Origin: Paraoerskovia sediminicola
GTDB taxonomy: Bacteria > Actinomycetota > Actinomycetes > Actinomycetales > Cellulomonadaceae
Reading direction: 5' to 3'
Length of the DNA: 64,000 nucleotides
Assembly (NCBI RefSeq): GCF_030296575.1
Contig: NZ_AP027729.1
Span: forward strand, 2,232,001-2,296,000
The notes beneath the pieces are model-generated. The model saw only the letters and a program-made list of their open reading frames with translations, ran no database searches and was not told where the DNA came from. Positions 43,115-54,337 of this stretch are shown piece by piece. How positions within the stretch are numbered: position 1 is the first letter of the stretch; every line of letters begins with the position of its first letter. The position numbers were made by a program, and so were the translations under genes.

Positions 43115-44260
43115 ATGCCGATGACGGTCATGCCTGTCTACGGGACCCGCCCCGAGGCCATCAAGATGGCCCCGATCGTGCAGGGTCTCGACGCCGCCGA
43201 CGGCATCGACTGCGTCCCCGTGGTCACCGGCCAGCACCGGGAGATGCTCGACCAGGTCAACGGTGTCTTCGGCATCGTTCCGAAGGTCGACCTGGACATC
43301 TTCGCGCACGGCCAGGGTCTGGAGGCCGTGACGGCCCGCACGCTCGAACGCCTGACGCCGGTGCTGGTCGAGCATCGACCTGACGTGGTGGTCGTGCAGG
43401 GCGACACGACGTCCGCGCTCGCAGCAGGTCTCGCGGCCTTCTACCGCAAGATCCCCGTCGTGCACGTCGAGGCAGGTCTGCGAACCGCGTCCATCGCCTC
43501 GCCGTTCCCCGAAGAGGGCAACCGCCGCCTCCTGACCCAGATCACGAGCCTGCATCTGGCTCCCACCCCGGTGAGCCGTGACAACCTCCTGCGCAACGGT
43601 GTCGCGAGAGAGGACATCGTGGTCACCGGGAACACCGTGATCGACGCGCTTCTCGACGTCACGAGCCGCCCACGCCCCTTCGACGTCCCGAGCCTCGCGC
43701 GTGCACAGGAGCCGGGACGCCGGGTCGTGCTGGTGACGTCCCACCGTCGTGAGTCGTGGGGCGATCCCATGCGCCGCACGGCCCGCGCCGTTGCACGGCT
43801 GGCCGTCGAGCGACCTGAGACCCTCTTCGTGCTGCCGTTGCATGCGAACCCACTCGTGCGTGAGATCTTCGTCCCCGTCCTCGGGTCGATCCCGAACGTG
43901 CTGCTCACAGACGCCCTGTCGTACACCGACTTCGCCACACTCACTGCGCTCGCCGAGGTCGTCCTGACCGACTCCGGCGGTGTGCAGGAGGAGGCCCCCT
44001 CATTGGGCAAGCCGGTGCTGGTGCTGCGCGAGGACACGGAGCGCCCGGAGGCCGTCGAGGCCGGGACGGCACGGCTCGTGGGCACCGACGAGGACCTCAT
44101 CGTGCGCGAGGTCGGCCTGCTGCTCGACGACCGGGCAGCCTACGAGGAGATGGCGAACGCCATCAATCCCTACGGTGACGGGCGTGCTGCTGCGCGCACG
44201 GTCGCGGCGATCGAGGCTCTGCTCGGCCTCGGCGAGAGGCTCCCCGACTTCGCGGGCTGA
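43115..44260 (+). CDS. wecB: UDP-N-acetylglucosamine 2-epimerase (non-hydrolysing)
   Basis: A 381-residue GT-B fold enzyme that makes UDP-ManNAc from UDP-GlcNAc. Motifs: MPVYGTRPEAIKMAP, VVTGQHREMLDQV, VVQGDTTSALA, VVHVEAGLRT, PFPEEGNRRLLTQI, TSHRRESWG and LTDSGGVQEEAPSLGKPVLV with the catalytic and UDP-binding residues. An AAGGAAAGG site precedes the ATG. wecC follows, so the product is oxidised to UDP-ManNAcA, a building block for teichuronic acid or a linkage unit. Confidence 0.97.
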   Translation: MPMTVMPVYGTRPEAIKMAPIVQGLDAADGIDCVPVVTGQHREMLDQVNGVFGIVPKVDLDIFAHGQGLEAVTARTLERLTPVLVEHRPDVVVVQGDTTSALAAGLAAFYRKIPVVHVEAGLRTASIASPFPEEGNRRLLTQITSLHLAPTPVSRDNLLRNGVAREDIVVTGNTVIDALLDVTSRPRPFDVPSLARAQEPGRRVVLVTSHRRESWGDPMRRTARAVARLAVERPETLFVLPLHANPLVREIFVPVLGSIPNVLLTDALSYTDFATLTALAEVVLTDSGGVQEEAPSLGKPVLVLREDTERPEAVEAGTARLVGTDEDLIVREVGLLLDDRAAYEEMANAINPYGDGRAAARTVAAIEALLGLGERLPDFAG

Positions 44261-44293
44261 GCCATGTTCATGCGTGTCAACTGAGAGGTAGAG

Positions 44294-45534
44294 ATGACCG
44301 ACATCGGAAACGTCACAGTCGTCGGGCTGGGGTACATCGGGCTCCCGACCGCCGCGATCCTGGCGGAGAGCGGCGTGCGCGTGCAGGGCATGGACGTCAG
44401 CGAGCGGACGATCGACGCGGTCGGCCGTGGCGAGGTCCCCTTCGTCGAGCCTGACCTCGCCGGGTTCGTCGCCCGGGCGGTCGCCGCCGGTCTGCTCACG
44501 GCGAGCACCGAGGTCCTGCCGGCCGACGTCTACGTGATCGCGGTCCCGACGCCGTTCAACGACGACCGGACCCCCGACCTGTCCTACATCGAGGCCGCGT
44601 CGAAGGCGGTCGCGCCCACGCTCACGAGCGACGCGCTCGTGGTGCTCGAGTCGACCTCGCCCCCGGGACCACCGAAGCACTGTCCGGATGGCTCGCCGCG
44701 GCGCGGCCCGATCTCGTCGCCGACGACGGGCGGACGCTCTTCCATGTGGCGCACTGCCCCGAGCGCGTGCTCCCGGGTCGGGTCATGACCGAGCTGGTGA
44801 CCAACGACCGCGTCGTCGGCGGGATCACACCGGAGGCAGCCCGTCGCGCCAAGGAGCTCTACGACGTCTTCTGCGACGGCGAGATCCTGCTCACGGACGC
44901 CACCACCGCCGAGATGGCGAAGCTCGTCGAGAACTCCTTCCGTGACGTCAACATCGCCTTCGCGAACGAGCTCTCGATGATCTGCGCGAACCTCGGGATC
45001 GACGTGTGGGAGCTGATCTCGCTCGCGAACCACCACCCCCGTGTCAACATCCTTCAGCCCGGAGCCGGTGTCGGCGGTCACTGCATCGCGGTCGACCCGT
45101 GGTTCATCGTCGCGGCGGACCCGGAGAACAGCAGACTGATCCGCACGGCGCGCGAGGTGAACGACGCGAAGCCGGAATGGGTGGTCGACGCCGTCGTGCG
45201 GTCGATCGCCGGCACGCCGGCCCCGGTGGTCGCCGCGCTCGGACTGGCGTTCAAGGCCGACATCGACGACCTTCGTGAGTCCCCGGCTCGCGCGATCGTG
45301 GCTCGCCTCGCCGACCTCCAGCCGCACGCGACGATCTTGGTCGTCGAGCCGCACGTCGACGTGCTCCCCGCAGAGCTCGAGGGGCTCGACAACGTCCGGC
45401 TCGTCTCGCTGGAGGAGGCGTTGGGCGCGGCAGACTGCGTCGCGCTGCTGGTGGACCACAAGGCGTTCCGCAACCCGCCTGCGCTTCGGAGCGGTGCGGA
45501 ACTCATCGACACCCGAGGTGCGTGGACTGCGTGA
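44294..45534 (+). CDS. wecC: UDP-N-acetyl-D-mannosamine dehydrogenase (single-base frameshift)
   Basis: About 413 residues after repair. It oxidises UDP-ManNAc to UDP-ManNAcA with NAD+. Motifs: VVGLGYIGLPTAAIL (Rossmann), YVIAVPTPF, VVLESTSPPGTTEALS, CPERVLPG, AKLVENSFRDVNIAFANELS, the catalytic cysteine in GVGGHCIAVDPWF (about C263) and GLAFKADIDDLRESPA. GGG at 44665-44667 should be GGGG. The stop overlaps the GTGA start of the next gene, so it is part of the export/GT operon. Confidence 0.95.
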
Positions 45535-48036
45535 GCGGAACCCAGCGGATCGGTGGCGACCCGGCGCGCGCAGATCGGCCGGAGGATGCGGCCGCGCCGG
45601 TCGAGTCCCTCTGGGACGAGCGTCGAAACGCTGAGGCGGCAAACGCGCGGCTGCGCTACGAGGTCGCGGAGTCCCGGGCAAAGGTCGAGCGCCACGTTCG
45701 CAAGAATGCGGACCTCGCTGCGAGGATCACTCGGCTCGAGTCGGCACGGAAGAAGCTCAAGGCCGGTGCGGACACGTTCGCCGCCGAGGTCAAGGAGCGG
45801 GACCGGCGGGTGGCGGCCCTGGAGAAAGAGCTCGCCGCACTCCGGTCGCGACGAGCCGTCAAGCTCGCCAACTCCCTGGGAGCGCTCGTCCGTCGCCGGC
45901 GGGCGTCCCCGCCCGACGTCGCGTCCGCGCCCTCCGCCCAGGTGGCCCCGGTCACCCCCGATGCTCCGGTAGTCCGGGAGGGCCTGTCGTCGATCTTGCA
46001 CGCGTCCGACGGCGTCCTCTCCTCGGCCGAGGAGCTCGCCGAGGCGGGTCGCGCGGCCGAGCGGGCAGCGGCGCGAACGCGAGGTCGGCTGTCCGACGAC
46101 CGGCCGTTGCGAATCGCGACGATCCTCGACGAGTTCACCCGCCTGGGGTTCGGTCCGGAGGAGAGATCATCGACCTCGACCCGGAAGCCTGGCAGGCTCA
46201 GCTCGAAGGATCGGACATCGACCTGCTGCTCGTCGAGTCCGTCTGGCGGGGTGCCGGCGACCGTTGGCGTGGGAAGGTGGCCAGGGCCTCGACAGAGCTC
46301 CGCGGCATCACGCGATGGTGTCGCGAGAACGACGTCCCTACGGTCTTCTGGAACAAGGAGGACCCGGTCCACTTCGACCTCTTCGTCGCGACCGCCGCGC
46401 TGTTCGACGTCGTGTTCACGACGGACGTCGACAGCATCCCCGGTACCGGTCGCAGCTCGGGCACGAACGAGTCTTCCCGCTGCAGTTCGCTGCGCAACCA
46501 CGGCTGACGCACCCCATCAACGGGGCGGCTCGTCGCGAGGCGATGATGTTCGCCGGCACGTACTACTCGAAGTATCCCGAACGGATGAACAACCTCGCGC
46601 AGATCGTCGAGGGTGCGAGCACCGTCCTCCCGGTGGAGATCTTCGATCGGCAGTACGGGACGATGAACGAGCGCAACATCTTCGTGCCGCCGCTGAAGGA
46701 CCACGTGGTCGGGACCCTCTCGGCGCAGGACATGGAGCGTGTCTACCGGCACTACCGGTATGCCGTGACGATCAACACCGTCAAGGACTCGGGGACCATG
46801 TTCGCCCGGCGCGCGTTCGAGCTGCTCGCCTCCGGCACGGTGACCGTCTCGAACGTCTGTCGTGGTCTGCGGAACGCCTTCGGCGACCTTGTTCCGATGT
46901 CGGACGACGCCGCCGAGACCGCTGAGACGGTCCGCCGGCTGCACAGCACCAGCGACGGCGACCGGTACAAGGCTGCGGCACTCCGGAAGGTCCTGCGCGA
47001 GCACACGTATGCCGACCGCTTGCGCTACATCCTGTCTCGTGTCAGCGGTGTGCCGCTGCCACGCCGTGTTCCGCAGATCACCGTGGTGATCGAGGTCGCC
47101 GACCCTGCAGTGGTGGAGCGTGCTGCGTCGCTCGTCGGGTCTCAGCAAGGCGTCGACGTGGCTCTCGTCCTCGCCTGCCACGCGGATGTCGACATCGACG
47201 TCGCTTCGTTCCCGGCACTGGTCGGCGCACGGGTCGTGCGCCTCGGCCCGGGCGCCGGCGACGAGCCTGCGCTCGTCGACGGGTCCTCCGGTCTGGCCGT
47301 GATGCGTGCCGGCGACTGGTACGGCCCGCACTACCTGGAGGGCCTGGCGCTCGCCTGGAGGTACGCGCCGGACGATGTGGTGGGCAAGGCTCGGCGATTC
47401 GTCGGAGGCGGTGGGCGAGTCCGCCTCGAGGGTGCGGACGACGGCGAGTACGCGCGGGTCCCTGGTGAGGCGCTCACCATGGCGAGCTCGCTCGTGCCGG
47501 CGGCGCTGCTGAACGGAGTCTCGGTGGCTCGAGTCCTGGATATGGCCGACGTCAGCGAGATCGCCTCGAGCGGTGTCAGCATCGACCGTTTCGACTACTG
47601 CAGTGATCACGAAGGTGATGTGGACGTGGCCATGAGCTCGGAGCTCTCCATCGATCTCGGACTCTCGGCCGACGACTTCCATGCACTGCCGGCGTCCGAC
47701 CGTGCGCGCACGGCCGCGGAGGGCGAGTGGTGGGTCCGCGACCTCGCGCTCGGTAGCAGCGAGCTGGTGGAGGGAGTGTCCGTGGAGCGAGCCATGCGGG
47801 GTGCCCACGTGGTCTCCGAGCTCGATCCGCAGGAGGAGGCAATGGTGTGGTCACGGAGCGAGCTGCCACTGAAGCTGGCAGACGGAAGGATGGTGGACGG
47901 CGTGCGGGTCGACGGCACAGGGAGCGAGATCGTCACGCCCGTGATCGAGCGCGGCGAGACCTCGTCGCGCTGGGGTCTACGGGTCCGTGGACCTGGTAAT
48001 GCCGATATCCACCGCGTGTGGCTGGTGGCATCGTGA
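45531..48036 (+). CDS. CgeB-like glycosyltransferase with coiled coil (two frameshifts)
   Basis: About 835 residues after repair. Residues 24-107 form a long charged coiled coil. The middle (about 200-520) resembles CgeB/DUF3880-type glycosyltransferases: DIDLLLVESVWRG, TVFWNKEDPVHFDLF, VFTTDVDSIPRY, MMFAGTYYSKYPER, YRYAVTINTVKDSGTMFARRAFELLASGT. The C-terminal ~300 residues have another alpha/beta domain and a beta-rich end with no clear assignment. Breaks: about 46160-46161 (one G missing) and 46438-46441 (CCCC should be CCCCC). GTGA overlaps link it to wecC and the next GT. Sugar and acceptor are unknown. Confidence 0.83.
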
Positions 48037-50225
48037 GCGCGCCTGCATCGCGCGGCCCGCGCGCACCGGCCGCGAGAGTCTGGCGTCGGATGCGGGGTGT
48101 CGGGGTCCGGATGGCAGTCCTCCCGCTCCTTCTCGCCGGTCGCATGCTCGTACGGACGTCCGCCCCGTGGCGCCGGTCTCGCCGGACGGCAGGCGTCGTC
48201 GTCGCGCAGCTCGTGTCCCGCGGTGGCGGGGACGAGCGCGCGAAGGCTGTCCAGTGGTTGCGCGCGGACGGTCAGGAGGACTTGGCACGACACGCCCTGG
48301 TCGACGCCGCCGGGAGGTCGTCGGGGTGGGACGCCGAGGAGTCGCGCCGCCTCGCTTCGCTGCTGCGCTCTCAAGGGCTTCTCATCGAGGCAGGCCAGGT
48401 CTTCCGGCACGCACTCACCGTGTCGAGGGGCGACCTGTCGGTCCACTACGCGCTCGCGTTCGCGTTCAAGGTCCCGACGGCCGAGAACATCTCTGCCGTC
48501 CGCCGAGCGGTGAAGGCGCGCCGCGTGCGGGTGCCCGCGGGTGGTACGGCCGGGATCCGGGTTCAGCTCGAGGTCCTGGAGCTCATCGCCGACGGAGCCG
48601 ACGTGCCGGCGATCGCCGATGTGGCGCGGACCGCGCCGAAGGCGGTGATGCGGGTGACGCAGACCGCGATGCGAGCAAAGGAGTCCGATCTGCTCTTGGC
48701 GATGGCGGAGGTCTTGTGCGACCAGCCCGGGTCCGGCGAGCAGGCCACGTTCTCCGCGTTGCGGTCGCTCGAGGGCCGCGGTGAGATGTCGGCGGCCGCG
48801 CGCCTTGCGCGAAGCATCCTCGACGCGGAGCTGCCGATGGACGAGGAGCAGAAGGCCTGGGTCCAGAAGGTCGAACATGTCGCCCTGCAGAACCGTTCGC
48901 TCCTGCGTCGCGGGTGGCCGGCCCCGGCCAGGGCCTCGCGGTCCACGTCGATCGCGCCCAGACGCGTCGCCTACCTGCTGCACAACTCGCTCCCCGCGAA
49001 CTCGGGCGGGTATGCGACGAGATCCCACGGGATCCTGACCGCGCTGCGCTCCTCGGGATGGGACGTGGAGGGCCTGACCCGCCCCGGCTACCCGTACGAC
49101 CGACACCCGGAGGTCGAGGTGTCCGCGGCGGTGAACACGATCGACGGCGTCAGGTACGCCCGCCTGCCCCAGGGGTCCGCGGACATCGACGGGCCTATCG
49201 AGCGGTATGTGGAGACGTTCGCGGACAGCGTGGTCGAGCAGCAGCGCGAGCGTGGCTACGGGATCGTGCATGCCGCGTCGTTCTTCTACAACGGCCTCGC
49301 CGCGGTGTCCGCGGCACGTCGGCTCGGGCTCCCGTCGGTCTACGAGGTCCGGGGACTCATGGATGTCACGTTCCGATCGAACGCGCGACCGTGGGTGGAT
49401 GCCGAGAAGGGTGACCTCTACACCGCGCTCGAGACCGCTGCCTGCGTCGAGGCGGACCGTGTCCTCGTCATCACCGAGGCTGTGCGTGACCTGATGGTCG
49501 AGCGCGGCGTGGACGCGGGCAAGATCAGCGTCCTGCCGAACGGGGTCGACTCGGGCCGCTTCGAGAAGATCCCTCGGGACGACGCGCTCGCTCGTCACCT
49601 CGGGATCGGGAACAGCACGGTGATCGGCTACGTGGGGTCGATGGTCTTCTACGAGGGTCTCGAGCTCCTCGTCGAGGCCTGCGGGATTCTCCGCGACCAG
49701 GGCGTCGACTTCAGGCTCCTGCTCGTGGGCGACGGTGCGGTGGCCGGCAAGGTTCGTCGAGAGATCTCCGCCCGCGGGCTGTGGGACCAGGTCATCATGC
49801 CGGGGCGGGTGCCGCACCACGAGGTGGAGCGCTACTACTCGCTCATCGACATTGCGCCCTTCCCGCGGACCGCGTCCCCCGTGACCGAGGCCGTCTCACC
49901 GCTCAAGCCGTTCGAGGCGTTGGCGATGGAACGCGCGGTCGTCGTGTCGTCCGTCCGCGCCCTCACCGAGATCATCACCGACGGCGAGAACGGACTGGTC
50001 TTCCAGAAGGACGACGTGGTCTCCCTCGCTGCGGCGCTCGCCGACCTCATCCGTGACGAGGGACGGCGTCGGTCACTCGCGGCCCGTGGCCGCGCCTGGG
50101 TGGAGGAGCACCGGCAGTGGGGATCGAACGTCCGGGCGGTCGACGCCGTCTACCGTGACCTTGCGGTCGAGTACGACCTGGGGCCCGAGTGGCTCGAGGC
50201 GCCTGACCGTCGACCCGCGATCTAG
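48033..50225 (+). CDS. GT4 glycosyltransferase with N-terminal helical domain
   Basis: A 730-residue intact protein. The first ~290 residues are helical and Arg/Ala-rich with a TPR-like look. The GT-B part starts near RVAYLLHNSLPANSGGYATR and includes GIVHAASFFYNGLAAVSAAR, PSVYEVRGLMD, VLPNGVDSGRFE, GYVGSMVFYEGLELLVEA and SPLKPFEALAMERAVVVSSV, the GT4 donor site with its glutamates. The GTG at 48033 overlaps the previous stop. Its TAG shares the CTAG at 50222-50225 with the convergent gene's stop. It probably extends or decorates the exported polymer. Confidence 0.88.
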   Translation: MSAPASRGPRAPAARVWRRMRGVGVRMAVLPLLLAGRMLVRTSAPWRRSRRTAGVVVAQLVSRGGGDERAKAVQWLRADGQEDLARHALVDAAGRSSGWDAEESRRLASLLRSQGLLIEAGQVFRHALTVSRGDLSVHYALAFAFKVPTAENISAVRRAVKARRVRVPAGGTAGIRVQLEVLELIADGADVPAIADVARTAPKAVMRVTQTAMRAKESDLLLAMAEVLCDQPGSGEQATFSALRSLEGRGEMSAAARLARSILDAELPMDEEQKAWVQKVEHVALQNRSLLRRGWPAPARASRSTSIAPRRVAYLLHNSLPANSGGYATRSHGILTALRSSGWDVEGLTRPGYPYDRHPEVEVSAAVNTIDGVRYARLPQGSADIDGPIERYVETFADSVVEQQRERGYGIVHAASFFYNGLAAVSAARRLGLPSVYEVRGLMDVTFRSNARPWVDAEKGDLYTALETAACVEADRVLVITEAVRDLMVERGVDAGKISVLPNGVDSGRFEKIPRDDALARHLGIGNSTVIGYVGSMVFYEGLELLVEACGILRDQGVDFRLLLVGDGAVAGKVRREISARGLWDQVIMPGRVPHHEVERYYSLIDIAPFPRTASPVTEAVSPLKPFEALAMERAVVVSSVRALTEIITDGENGLVFQKDDVVSLAAALADLIRDEGRRRSLAARGRAWVEEHRQWGSNVRAVDAVYRDLAVEYDLGPEWLEAPDRRPAI

Positions 50226-53200
50226 TCCCCGGCGCCGTGGTCGGCGTCGTCGTGGGCGGCGCCGACCACGAGGTCGAGTGCTCGGCGAGCGCCTGCGGCG
50301 TCGCCGATCAGACTCGTCGCATCGAGCGACTCGGTGCTGAGCACGCTCCCGGGCTCGACGATTCCCCAGATCTTCGCCCCTGCTCCCCGATAGTCGGCGT
50401 ACTTGGACGGTAGGTAGGGATTGCGGGAGAAGGTTCCGTGTGTCGTCGCATCCGTGACGACGAGCCAGTCCATCCGGCGGGCGAGCGCCAGGTACTCGTG
50501 ATGAGGGAGCGCGGACCGCACGTGGACGACGTCGGCCATGCCCCTGGAGTCGACCTCGGCGCTCACGGCGCCGGGCTCGTCGGTGAAGATGTGGAGCCGA
50601 CTCTGCGCGCGCGCTGAGGGGAGAGCGCCGCGATCGCATCGAGGATGACCTCCGGGCCGCGGGCGCCGGCATAGAAGCGCCCGAAGTAGCCGAGATGGGT
50701 CAGATCGGGCTCGAGCGGGTAGCTGGAGCCCGCGCGCAGATATGCGGCCGCGGGCGGCACAGGGTGCCGCTCGATCCGGGATCGCCGCCGCACACTCTCA
50801 GTGAGCTGGGGGTGCGGGAACAGCTCCAGCATGACCTCACGCTGGTTCTCGTTCGTGAACACGATCTCGTCCGCGAGCGCGAACGCCATCCATTCGATGG
50901 CCGGGAACAAGAGGGGCCCGGAGCGCGGCGGGCCTCCGGCAGCGGCGACGGCCGCGTCGATCTCCGCGACGAACGGGTCCTCGCTGTCGAGCTCCTGGAG
51001 CCGTGGGGTGCCGTCCGGCGTGACCGTGAGGGGGTCGGAGAACTCCGCCGTCCAGTGCATGCCTGGGCTGCGTGACTTGAGCAGAGCTGCGAGCACCGTC
51101 GCGGGACCCCACATGGAGCGACTGTAGAGCTCGTCGTACGGCCGGCGAGATCCACGCTCCCGTGTCCGCTCTTCGACCAGGCCGAGCGCCTCGGTCAGAA
51201 ACCGTCGGTAGTACGGCCAGTGGCCGTAGGTGTACCTGCTCGTCGTCACCATGCGTCGGCCGAGATGCGCGAGGTCCTCGCTGCGCACGAGCGGGTCGAC
51301 GCCGAGCTTCTCGGTCATGTCCTGGGTGATGAGGTCGTACGGCCGGGCGAGTCGGGCCTGGCGCCGTTCGGCGACCATCCCGGACGCGTCGACGAACGGC
51401 GGGTAGGTGTAGCTGATCACGAGCCGGCATGCCGCCGCAGCATTGAACGTCTGCATCGGGAACCGTGGGGTCGCGGCGTCGCGGAGCCTGCCGTGGAGGT
51501 CCTCGTACCCGCGGGCGTCGCCGACCACGGACAGACCGAGCCGCTCGGCGAGGACGTCGAGGATGACGTCCACGGCCTTCCATCCGTCCCTCGTGGACGC
51601 GCGCAGCGCCTCGAGGCGGCGTACGACGTCGAGCGGTACGGCTCGGAGGGCCGCCGGTGCCGGGGCCGGGACGTCCCCCGCCGGCCCCGAGTCAGCGGCC
51701 GCGGCGACGACCGCGATGCCGGAGGTCAGGATCTGTGCCCACCGCTCCGCGTCGTCCAGGGCGGCCGCGCCGTCGTCGTCGATGAGTCCCCGAACGACGT
51801 CTGCCGGGGCGACGAAGCTCGCCCGGCCGCACACGAGGGCGCGGACGGCGGGCGCGTCGGTGTCGGTGCCGGCCAGCGCGAGCCCGTCGGGAGACACGGC
51901 CGAGAGGAGCGTCGAGACGAAGTCCGGGCCGACGCTGTCGGGAGCTCCGGCGACGACGGCGACGTACGGGGTTTGTGTGGAGCGCAGCGCGTCCGCGAGC
52001 GACCGCGGTGATCCTCCGCGCAGCACCCGGAGGCGGCGGCCCGTGCCCGACTGGTCGAGCAGACGCCGATGCACGGTGTCCTCGTTCGTTGCGTCGTCCT
52101 GGGCGATGATGACCGTGAGGTGTCGGGCGCCAGGGCGCGTGTAGCGCCACCCGAGTGCTGGTCCGGTGCTGGTGGGCCGCACCCGCGCGATCGCGGCGTA
52201 GGCGCGCGCACAGTTGTCCGTGTCGTGGAAGTCACGCAGTCGGTGAGCGCGGGCAACGAACTCCTCGTCGGCCTCGAACCCTCCGTCGAATGCCGCAGCG
52301 ACCGCCTCCGCGAGGCTCTCCGGTTCGCGGAACGACGGACCGGGCAGGTCGGAGTCCAGGTCCATGTGTGACGGTCGCGAGCCCACGAACCTCTCTCGGT
52401 CGAACTGGAGGTAGAAGACCGGCCGTTCCTGGAGGCTGAAGTCGAAAGCGACGCTCGAGTAGTCGGTGACCAGAGCGGCGTGCGAGCGCAGCAGGTCCTG
52501 GACGGCTGCCTCGCCCTGCCGTAGCACCTCGACCCCGGGCGCCGCGAAACGGTCGGCGTACCTGCGCATGTTCGGGTGGGCGATGAACCGCACCCGCAGA
52601 CCTCGCCGGACCGCATCCTGGAGCGCTGGGGACGTGAGGAACGCTGTCCACCGGGCGAGGAACTCGCTCGAGCCGAAGCTCTCGGGTCCGAGCCAGTCGC
52701 GCCAGGTCGGGATGACGAGCAGCCCTTGCGGATCCGGGTCGGGTCCGGTGAGCAACCGGTCGAACCGGGGCAGCCCCGTGACCTCGACCTGGTAGGGCTC
52801 GTAGCCGAGGTCGTCGACGGCGGCCCGTCGTTCGCGCTCGCTGCTCACGAAGAATCTGTCGGTGTGGAAGCCCACGGCGTCGCGTCCGTAGTTCGCCGCC
52901 ATGTTCTTCACGCCGAGAGTGCCGTGAGTGAGGAAGACCCGCGTGCCGTCGGCCGCGCTTCGCATCGCCCGACTGCTCGACCCCAGGATGTACTCGACGT
53001 GGTGCGTCGAGACGAGTCGGTCGGCGAGGACGCTCAGGACCATGTGCCGGGCGCTCCCGCTCATCACGGTCCGTCCGAGGGTCGCGACGGTCGGCAGGTC
53101 CGGGGATGCCGGATCGATCACGTAGTAGACGCGCCGGCGAGGGTGGTGTCTGCGGATCCACTCGAAGAGGCGGGCGCCGTTGTCCTGAGCCTTGTAGGGC

Positions 53201-54192
53201 AGCTCGCCGATCAGCCACACGGCGAGCATGGGGCGCAGCGCGCGCAGCATGGGGGCCGCGCGGATCGCCCAGCGGTAGGCGCGGGCCTCGCGACGCGTCT
53301 GCTTCTCGAGGGTGAAGGCCACCGCCCCTGCCTTGAACGTCAGGTAGGTGACGAGCACGACGGTCCCGCTCGACAGCTCGACCACGGGGTCGTCCAGCGA
53401 CGCGAGCGGGGTCTTCGGTGAGAGGCGCAGGCCCTTGGCGACGGTGACGTCGTCCGCGTCTGCGACCATCTGCAGGCGGATCCGGTCGACCTCGGCCTGC
53501 GCGCCTGCCCACGCCGCGACCTCAGGCCAGGGGACGCGCGCCTCGAGAGTCACGGTCTGCACCCGACGGAACGGGTCGATCCGAGACTCGACGACCCGTG
53601 TGGGGATGTCCAGCGCGTCCGATGTCGGCTGGGCGAGCAGGCGCACCCGAGGTGCCTGGACGTGCTCCGCGAGTTCGGCCGTGGCCAAGACCTCGAGGCC
53701 TGTGCCTCCTGTGCCCACCTCGGCAGGCTCGACCGAGAGATCATTGCCCGACAGGGGCGCGACCCGCATCGAGAGGTTCCCTCGACTGGTCGCGTAGCCC
53801 CACCAGGCCCGTTCGTCGTCGACGGCCGACGGCGCCGTCATGAGCGGGTGGGGCTCGCAGGTCGCCGCGAGGCGGACGGCGCGCGGCTCGCGCCCGCCCG
53901 GCGCGGTGACGAGGGCGACGACGTCGAGGGTGCCTCGGCCGGTGGGGACGAGGCCGCTGACGGCGTCTCGATCCACCGTCGCGGTGAACTCTCGGTCGGA
54001 GCCGTGGACCGGCACCTCGAGCTGCGCCTCGGCTCCTCGCCGGCGCAGCACCAGACCGGTCACGGTGCGCCCCGGCTGCTCGGCACGGCCGCGGAGCTCC
54101 AGGGCGACCCCTGTGGCGTCGACGGAGCACGTCGCTCGCACGGTGCCGACGGCTGTGGTCCCGCTGTCCCGGGGCATCTTGCCGTTGTCCAT
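50222..54192 (-). CDS. TagF-like glycerophosphotransferase fused to a GT4 domain (single-base frameshift)
   Basis: About 1323 residues after repair. An N-terminal beta-rich region (1-290) precedes a CDP-glycerol glycerophosphotransferase domain (about 330-680: GELPYKAQDNGARLFEWI, VFLTHGTLGVKNM, VIPTWRDWLG, RFIAHPNMRRYAD, LVTDYSSVAFDFSLQERPVF). A ~200-residue alpha/beta segment follows that may be a GT2 relic. A C-terminal GT4-like domain (about 960-1323) has VISYTYPPFVDASG, FALADEIVFTNENQREVML and LGYFGRFYAGARGPEVILDA. The break is at 50599, where one base is missing near the end. The ATG has an AGGAG site. It may make a repeat unit of alditol phosphate plus sugar. Confidence 0.85.
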
Positions 54193-54337
54193 GCTTCTCC
54201 TGTGTCGAGGGCCTGCCCGATCCTATCGGCGCCGTCGCGGGTGGTCGGGCGCGGTGTCGCACGTCGCCTGCGCGCCTCTCGGTCGCTACGCTGGCGCGAT
54301 CGTCCCGACGTGTTCGTTCCCTCCATGGAGGCCCGAA

